A program made the position numbers and the translations under genes. Below are positions 59,489 to 64,000 of a stretch of DNA of 64,000 nucleotides, piece after piece. Below the pieces are notes generated by a model that was not told the DNA's origin, made no database searches, and saw only the letters and a list, made by a program, of their open reading frames with translations. How positions within the stretch are numbered: the stretch's first letter is position 1; the number at the start of each line of letters is the position of its first letter. The DNA comes from Verrucomicrobiota bacterium. Its GTDB lineage: Bacteria; Verrucomicrobiota; Verrucomicrobiia; Opitutales; UBA953. The DNA lies in NCBI GenBank assembly GCA_026397965.1, contig JAPLTU010000072.1, positions 1 to 64,000 on the forward strand, written 5' to 3'.

Positions 59489-60922
59489 TTAGTCAGATTG
59501 GGCTTCCGAGGCTGTCGGAGCCGATGAGGAGAAAATCATGCTGAAAGCGTTGAGGGCAAAAGCCAAATGGCCGACCAAGAAAAGGATTGCGAAAATGCTT
59601 CCCGCTAAAGCCAGGGAAGATGATCCGACCTGCGCCATCTTGACCGCCGGATTCAGAAGTTGGTGCCCAGCCTGGTAGCCGTGAACAAGTGAAACGGCCA
59701 CGCTGCCGATCACCGCCAGTGCCGTCGTCCAGAAATGAAGATGAATCAACTTGGCAGATGGCCAGAGGGCACCCGTAAGGCGCGGCAGAATAAAGTAGGC
59801 AGCCCCAAAAATGACCATCGTTAAGAAAGCGTAGGTCAGCATCTGCTCTTGGCCTTGGGCGAATTCGGTAAAACGAACCGCGGCATTAAAGCCCCGGGTC
59901 GAAAAAACCGTGTTGAGCAGACCCGCCAAAGTGAAACTGACGGCCCCGAAAGCCACGAAACGTAGCGTCGTACTATTCCACGCCTGCGCCCACCCCCCCC
60001 GCTGGAAAAGCGTGCCATGGAAATTAATCGCGGTGATGATGATCGGGATAATCATCATGATTGAGGCGACGACGCCAACGGACTGAACCCAAACCGGAAT
60101 AGGACTGCCTAATAACGCCGAAGGAGCGGTCGCGCCGGCAAAAAGGAAGTAAGTCCAGAAAGCTACGGTCGCGAGGTAGTAGCCGTGGAGCGGACGTCCG
60201 AGCACCTTAGGAATGAAATAGTAGACCGCCGCCAATCCGGAGGCACCCAACCAAAGCAGCATCAGGTTCTGGATGAACCAGCTATGCACCAAGGCCTGCA
60301 CGGGGCCAGAAGCGGGACACCAGAGAACTAAAAGCTGGGTAAGCGCATAAACAATCGGGAAGGTAAAGGCGGCGCCGACCACGAACCATTGCGAGGCAAA
60401 AGAATGTCCAGTCGGCCGACGGGCGAAGGCCACGATTGGCCAGAAGCCGACGAGTAAGAAAGCCACCATCAGAACGGGGCCGACTTCCCGCGGCATTTCC
60501 AGTAAGCTGAAGCCGTTCATGTTTCCGGTGAAAATCTGCAAGACACCGTAACCCAAAGCGGCGTTCCAGATGAAACCGCCGAGGGTGGCAAGCCAACCAC
60601 TACGCAATTCAAAGCGTCCTAATTGCGAGAGCAGCCAAAGATTGACCGCGAAGAGCGCATTGCAGGCCCAACCATAAATAAAGGCGTTCTTTTGGGCGGC
60701 GACGACATGCCCGAAAGTCAGGCATTCCGAATTCAGGAAAGAGGGAAGGTGCAGTTTGAGCGAGGCGACCAAACCGAGCACGGAAGCCAGCAACAACCAA
60801 AGGATGGCGGAGCCAAAACAGAAAAGAAACGGACCGCGAAGCTGGGCTTCACCGCGGGGCGCACGCGATGGGTTTCCGGGTGAACGGCCGGGCGGTCGGC
60901 GGTAGTTAGGGTCCTGACTCAT
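59489..60922 (-). CDS. CcoN-like subunit without heme/copper ligands
   Basis: A 477-residue polytopic protein of the cbb3 oxidase subunit I (CcoN) family, by length, helix pattern and motifs. Aligned with known CcoN motifs, the low-spin heme b ligand is Q77 (family H in PLHTxAVIFAFGG; here AAQKNAFIYGWACNALFA), the first CuB ligand is Q218 (family WYGHN; here WFIQN), the CuB pair HH is absent (the stretch AGATAPSALLGSP has no His), and the two C-terminal ligands of hemes b3 and b are Q358 and Q360 (family DxTIAHVH; here QGQEQ). It should bind no heme and no copper. The fold blocks YYFIPK, SPIPVW and IMMIIP remain. Probably a structural or adaptor subunit. Confidence 0.88.
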   Translation of the reverse strand: MSQDPNYRRPPGRSPGNPSRAPRGEAQLRGPFLFCFGSAILWLLLASVLGLVASLKLHLPSFLNSECLTFGHVVAAQKNAFIYGWACNALFAVNLWLLSQLGRFELRSGWLATLGGFIWNAALGYGVLQIFTGNMNGFSLLEMPREVGPVLMVAFLLVGFWPIVAFARRPTGHSFASQWFVVGAAFTFPIVYALTQLLVLWCPASGPVQALVHSWFIQNLMLLWLGASGLAAVYYFIPKVLGRPLHGYYLATVAFWTYFLFAGATAPSALLGSPIPVWVQSVGVVASIMMIIPIIITAINFHGTLFQRGGWAQAWNSTTLRFVAFGAVSFTLAGLLNTVFSTRGFNAAVRFTEFAQGQEQMLTYAFLTMVIFGAAYFILPRLTGALWPSAKLIHLHFWTTALAVIGSVAVSLVHGYQAGHQLLNPAVKMAQVGSSSLALAGSIFAILFLVGHLAFALNAFSMIFSSSAPTASEAQSD

Positions 60923-60943
60923 CGTGCGTATAAAGGGTTGGGA

Positions 60944-61690
60944 TTATTTGAGGCCGAGTTCAGCGGTGGTCCACGGCGCGGTCCGGGCCGCATTGGCGGC
61001 ACGAACAGCTTTAACCTGTTCGACGGAAACCGGATTACCTTTATTGCCGAAACTTTGGCGAACATAGGTAAGGACGTCGGAGATATCCTGGTCCGTGACT
61101 CCAACTACCGGAGGCATCATGCTATTATAGGTCATACCACCCACCGTGATCGGACCCATGAGCCCGTTCGTGATGAACTTGATCGGCAGTTCAGGATTAC
61201 CGACGACGATGGGCGTCTCAGCGATCGAGGGAAAGACGGGGGGCAGACCTTTGCCCGTAGGCTGGTGGCAAGCGATACAAGTGCGGGCGTAGACGGCTGC
61301 GCCCCGCTTCATCACTTCGTCATCCGCTTTCACGAAGGCTATGGCTGGAGCGGCCCCGGCGACAACAGCTACGATGGGGGGCGCAAATTTTCCGAGGACT
61401 TTATTGTCCGCCGCAATCAACGCCATGGCATCTTGGATTGGGATACGAACGGTGCCGTCGGGGTTACGTGCCGGAGTGGTAAGAAGCGCCTGGGCCTTGG
61501 ATTCGGCATCCGCGCGCAATGCTTTTTGGGCGACGCGACGTTCCGTGTCCGCCCCACCCTGTGGGCGGTTGGCGACGTAAACGTAAGCGATGACCAAGAA
61601 AGCCAGACCGGCTAAAATGACGGTTCCGAGCCAAGCATTAATCTGCCCAGGAATCAGCGGGCGGCTTCCAGAAGGAGAATGATCACTCAT
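60944..61690 (-). CDS. Membrane-anchored cytochrome c of the ACIII-linked operon
   Basis: A 248-residue protein with one N-terminal membrane helix (about 20-40), a linker with RIPIQDAMALIA-like sequence, and a class I cytochrome c domain. Heme binds at C138-x-x-C141-H142 (TCIACHQPTGKG), and M191 or M192 in YNSMMPP is the probable distal ligand. It resembles the operon-terminal cytochrome c and may be an electron carrier between ACIII and a terminal oxidase. The ATG at 61690 overlaps the ActF stop by 8 bases; a longer frame exists but lacks support. Confidence 0.9.
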   Translation of the reverse strand: MSDHSPSGSRPLIPGQINAWLGTVILAGLAFLVIAYVYVANRPQGGADTERRVAQKALRADAESKAQALLTTPARNPDGTVRIPIQDAMALIAADNKVLGKFAPPIVAVVAGAAPAIAFVKADDEVMKRGAAVYARTCIACHQPTGKGLPPVFPSIAETPIVVGNPELPIKFITNGLMGPITVGGMTYNSMMPPVVGVTDQDISDVLTYVRQSFGNKGNPVSVEQVKAVRAANAARTAPWTTAELGLK

Positions 61691-62966
61691 GATAATTGAT
61701 GGACTCGAGGATACGGGGGTCGTGAACAGGAATAGTCTCGTGTCGTGTGGCACCGCGCAAGAAGACGGCGATGACGATACCGCCGAAACCAAGCAGTGCG
61801 GCCAAATCAAGGAAAAGATGAGGGGTAAGGAAAGGCGCCACGATGAAGCCCTCTGGGCCGGACTTATCCGCAATCTGACGCGGGACGGCATTGAACCAAA
61901 GGTCGACGAGCCCCCCGAAGAAAATCAGCCAAGCCACCGACAAGAGACGACCGGCGATGATTTTGGTACGGTAAAAAAGCAGGATAAGAAAAGGTAGCAG
62001 AAAGAACCCGAAGATGAGGTACATCGAGACACTCCACCATTGGTTTTTGAGTCCGGTAATGGAATCAAACTCGCGGATATTATACCAATACGTCTCTTCC
62101 GGGATGTTCGCCGTATAGATCAGGAAATATTGGGAGAAACTGATGTAAGCCCAGAAGACCGTGAAAGCCAGCATCAGACAGCCCAAGACGTGGCGATGGG
62201 CTTGGTTGAAAATACCGTCGAGCCAACCGCCATGCGAAAGCCGATAAGTGATAATCACCGTGAACGCCAAAGCGAGGCGGATGGAAAGGGAGAAGAACCA
62301 CACGCCATACATCGTGGAAAACCAGTGGTAGGAAAGCGCCATCAGGCAATCGAACGCCAACATCGTGAGGGTGACTGCGCCGAGAGGAATACCGACGGCA
62401 GAAACCGCGTGCAGGCGATGGGTGTGCCCCGCCGTCCGATCGGTATCCTGGGCGAAGGACCATTTACGCAGAGCCCAGACTAAGCCGCCCAAAATAATCA
62501 CGTAGCCGAAAATGCGGCCGAGGAAGAAACTCTCATTCAGGAACCAGCTCTTAGCCTGGAGAATCGGATCATGCCCGACTTCATGGCCGTTTGGCAGAAG
62601 GTGCGAGGCATCGGTCCAATCCCAAAGCAAGTGACGGAATTTAGGAAGGAGCGCCATCGGTACAACGCTCAGCAACAGCACCAAAGGCAAAGCGGGTAAG
62701 ACTAATTCCCACGAGCGACGAATGACGGGTGCCCAACCGGCGTCGAAGACCCGGGTAATCATCGTGAGCATCAGCAAACCGATGAGCACCGAGACCCAGA
62801 AAAGGCCTCCGACCAAAACGGAAAGAAGCGGACGGTAGTTGTGTTCCAGCATTCCCTGGAAGGCAAAGAACCAACACACCCCGAGACCCATGAGGCCCAG
62901 CACCAGGAATTTCTTCCAGTGAGCCGTGATTGGATGGGCGGAGGGCGATGAAGAAGTATCTCTCAT
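61683..62966 (-). CDS. actF: Alternative complex III subunit ActF (quinol:cytochrome c oxidoreductase, membrane subunit)
   Basis: A 427-residue membrane protein with about ten helices. ActF is homologous to ActC/NrfD-type quinol-binding subunits, and the family segments KFLVLGLMGLGVCWFFAFQG, NESFFLGRIFGYVI, STMYGVWFFSLS and ISFSQYFLIYTANIPEETYWY identify it. ACIII replaces bc1 and hands quinol electrons to cytochrome c or directly to oxidases. It follows actE by 7 bases and overlaps the next cytochrome c gene by 8. Confidence 0.92.
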   Translation of the reverse strand: MRDTSSSPSAHPITAHWKKFLVLGLMGLGVCWFFAFQGMLEHNYRPLLSVLVGGLFWVSVLIGLLMLTMITRVFDAGWAPVIRRSWELVLPALPLVLLLSVVPMALLPKFRHLLWDWTDASHLLPNGHEVGHDPILQAKSWFLNESFFLGRIFGYVIILGGLVWALRKWSFAQDTDRTAGHTHRLHAVSAVGIPLGAVTLTMLAFDCLMALSYHWFSTMYGVWFFSLSIRLALAFTVIITYRLSHGGWLDGIFNQAHRHVLGCLMLAFTVFWAYISFSQYFLIYTANIPEETYWYNIREFDSITGLKNQWWSVSMYLIFGFFLLPFLILLFYRTKIIAGRLLSVAWLIFFGGLVDLWFNAVPRQIADKSGPEGFIVAPFLTPHLFLDLAALLGFGGIVIAVFLRGATRHETIPVHDPRILESINYHE

Positions 62967-62973
62967 ATTCGGA

Positions 62974-63690
62974 TTACTTAAGGTTAGCCTTCAATGAGGC
63001 TGGGACGAGTTCAGCGGGGCAAGCCTGTGAAAGCTGCAAGGCGCGGACATAGGCAACGACCGCCCAGCGTTCTTCAGGCGAAAGCTTGTCGCCGTAGCCC
63101 TGCATGGTGTTCTTGCCGTTCGTGATAACGTCGAAGATCTGTCCGTGCGGGTAAGCTCGAAAAATCGGGGTCTGTAAGTTCGCAATCGTGACGATGGCAA
63201 CATCGCCTTCGACGGCGGAACGGACCTTCATGATGCCATTGCCGTCGGCCGCCTGACCATGGCAGACCGCACAATAGATTTGGAACTTCGCTTGGCCGAG
63301 AGCCAACGTCTTACCGTCGATGGTGAAGGGCTGGAGTTCGCCGCCCTTGAGCACCGTAAGGGATTTGACCGGAAACTCCGCGAGGAAATTACCCTTGCCA
63401 TCCTTAGCCGTCACGAAAGAAGGATTTAAAGATTCGGCCCGACGGTAGTCAGCGGCGAAAACCTTTTCTGGGTGCAGGGCGTCGCCCCGGGCGACCGTCC
63501 CGGCGACCGGCGGGCGCGCATCGCGGCCATCGGCAAAGAACACGTTCTCCCCCTGGGCTTTGTACTTAGATTGGTAATCCATGTCATCGAAGACATAGAC
63601 GGGAGTATCCTTGGAGGTCTTACCCTGAAATCCTAAGAAACTTATGAGGGCCAGGACGGCGACGGCAAGAAAGGTGAGGTAACGGCTCAT
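62974..63690 (-). CDS. actE: Alternative complex III subunit ActE (monoheme cytochrome c)
   Basis: A 238-residue exported cytochrome c with an N-terminal signal or anchor (TFLAVAVLALISFLGFQG). The DDMDYQSKYKAQGENVFFADG region is a family mark of ActE, and the heme site is CAVCHGQAADGNG with a methionine in NTMQGYGDKLSPEERW. It accepts electrons from ActA or quinol-linked cofactors in ACIII. It lies 8 bases after actD and 7 before actF. Confidence 0.92.
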   Translation of the reverse strand: MSRYLTFLAVAVLALISFLGFQGKTSKDTPVYVFDDMDYQSKYKAQGENVFFADGRDARPPVAGTVARGDALHPEKVFAADYRRAESLNPSFVTAKDGKGNFLAEFPVKSLTVLKGGELQPFTIDGKTLALGQAKFQIYCAVCHGQAADGNGIMKVRSAVEGDVAIVTIANLQTPIFRAYPHGQIFDVITNGKNTMQGYGDKLSPEERWAVVAYVRALQLSQACPAELVPASLKANLK

Positions 63691-63698
63691 GAGACGAA

Positions 63699-64000
63699 TT
63701 AGTCGCGGATGACGGTGATTTCCTGGCCGCCCAGCGACAGCAGGAAGTTACGGGATTCATCGAGGTGGAAGTTCGTATCGCGCGCTTCGAGGACGATCAT
63801 GAAAGTATCGTCCGAGACGCGACTGAACTGCGGCAGGTCAAACAACGGGTGGTGGTGGTGAGGCAGGCGATTAAAAATGAACTGCCCGAAGAACGTGCCG
63901 AACGCCGCAAAAAGAATCGTGCACTCATACAAGATCGGGAATGGAAAAATAACGCTCCAGTAAGGCTTACCGCCGACGATCAACGGGTAGTCGTAAGAGT
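63699..64000 (-). CDS. actD: Alternative complex III subunit ActD, 5' end outside window
   Basis: Only the C-terminal 99 residues are inside the window; the frame is open to the right edge. ActD is a small membrane protein with two helices and no cofactor (DUF3341). VGGKPYWSVIFPFPILYECTILFAAFGTFFGQF and PHHHHPLFDLPQF, then SDDTFMIVLEARD, are typical. Upstream of it, actA, actB and actC are expected outside the window. It ends 8 bases before actE. Confidence 0.88.
   Translation of the reverse strand, partial: SYDYPLIVGGKPYWSVIFPFPILYECTILFAAFGTFFGQFIFNRLPHHHHPLFDLPQFSRVSDDTFMIVLEARDTNFHLDESRNFLLSLGGQEITVIRD

Noticed and set aside
59489-60922. First reading as an ordinary cbb3 oxidase subunit I
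   Set aside because: None of the histidine ligands could be found at the motif positions, so calling it a functional terminal oxidase would be wrong.

Overview
The window reads as a compact, gene-dense stretch of a Gram-negative bacterial chromosome. The most likely source is the Verrucomicrobiota, Opitutae-like; this is inferred from family content, since no 16S rRNA is present. Support for a diderm comes from LptD, an ExbB/ExbD/TolA-like set, prepilin-type and Tat-type signals, and an alternative complex III (ACIII) operon. Support for the PVC group comes from two GH109-type Tat-exported NAD-glycosidases, an arylsulfatase, an eIF1/SUI1-type protein and a divergent UvrA. Genes abut or overlap by 4 to 44 bases almost everywhere and no gap exceeds 300 bases. 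Starts are usually not preceded by a Shine-Dalgarno motif.

Layout. 1-5.3 kb: 5'-truncated UvrA paralog, GAF protein, CCA-adding enzyme, SUI1-type factor and a small unknown. 5.36-7.1 kb: tRNA-Val(UAC) directly upstream of ilvN-ilvC, closed by an intrinsic terminator. 7.2-9.7 kb: DUF485 protein plus a frameshifted acetate-type sodium symporter. 9.76-12.5 kb: hemC-hemD-trpF, then a PII gene behind a sigma-54-like promoter. 12.5-23.5 kb: cupin, peptide-binding lipoprotein, HPP and RidA proteins, an ExbB-ExbD-TolA-like operon, McsA-like protein, SurE, HAD phosphatase and RecD2. 23.4-32.6 kb: U32/RlhA-type protein, all-alpha dUTPase, prepilin-like protein, PAP2 plus an LTA-synthase-like enzyme, rpmH-rnpA-yidD, LOG, CutA and CPBP proteins. 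32.7-45 kb: two tandem GH109-like genes, tsaE, typA, an M3 oligopeptidase, a DUF151 nuclease, dus, IscA, exported MsrB and Obg with a histone-like tail. 45-58 kb: SsuABC-like transporter, MntH, sulfatase, GlgB, LptD, ScpA, two small unknowns and thioredoxin.

58.2-64 kb (minus strand) is the most unusual part. ActD-ActE-ActF of ACIII are followed in one tight operon by a membrane cytochrome c, a CcoN-like protein, a CcoO-like cytochrome c and another membrane cytochrome c. By recalled family motifs, the CcoN-like protein keeps the cbb3 subunit I fold but lacks the histidines that bind heme b, heme b3 and CuB; four are glutamine. It therefore looks like an oxidase-derived subunit without a metal centre, built into an ACIII-linked electron-transfer assembly. 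The CcoO-like partner keeps CxxCH but has no methionine to serve as the distal heme ligand. I rate this as the best candidate for an undescribed system.

All calls come from reading the sequence and recalled family motifs; no database search was run.
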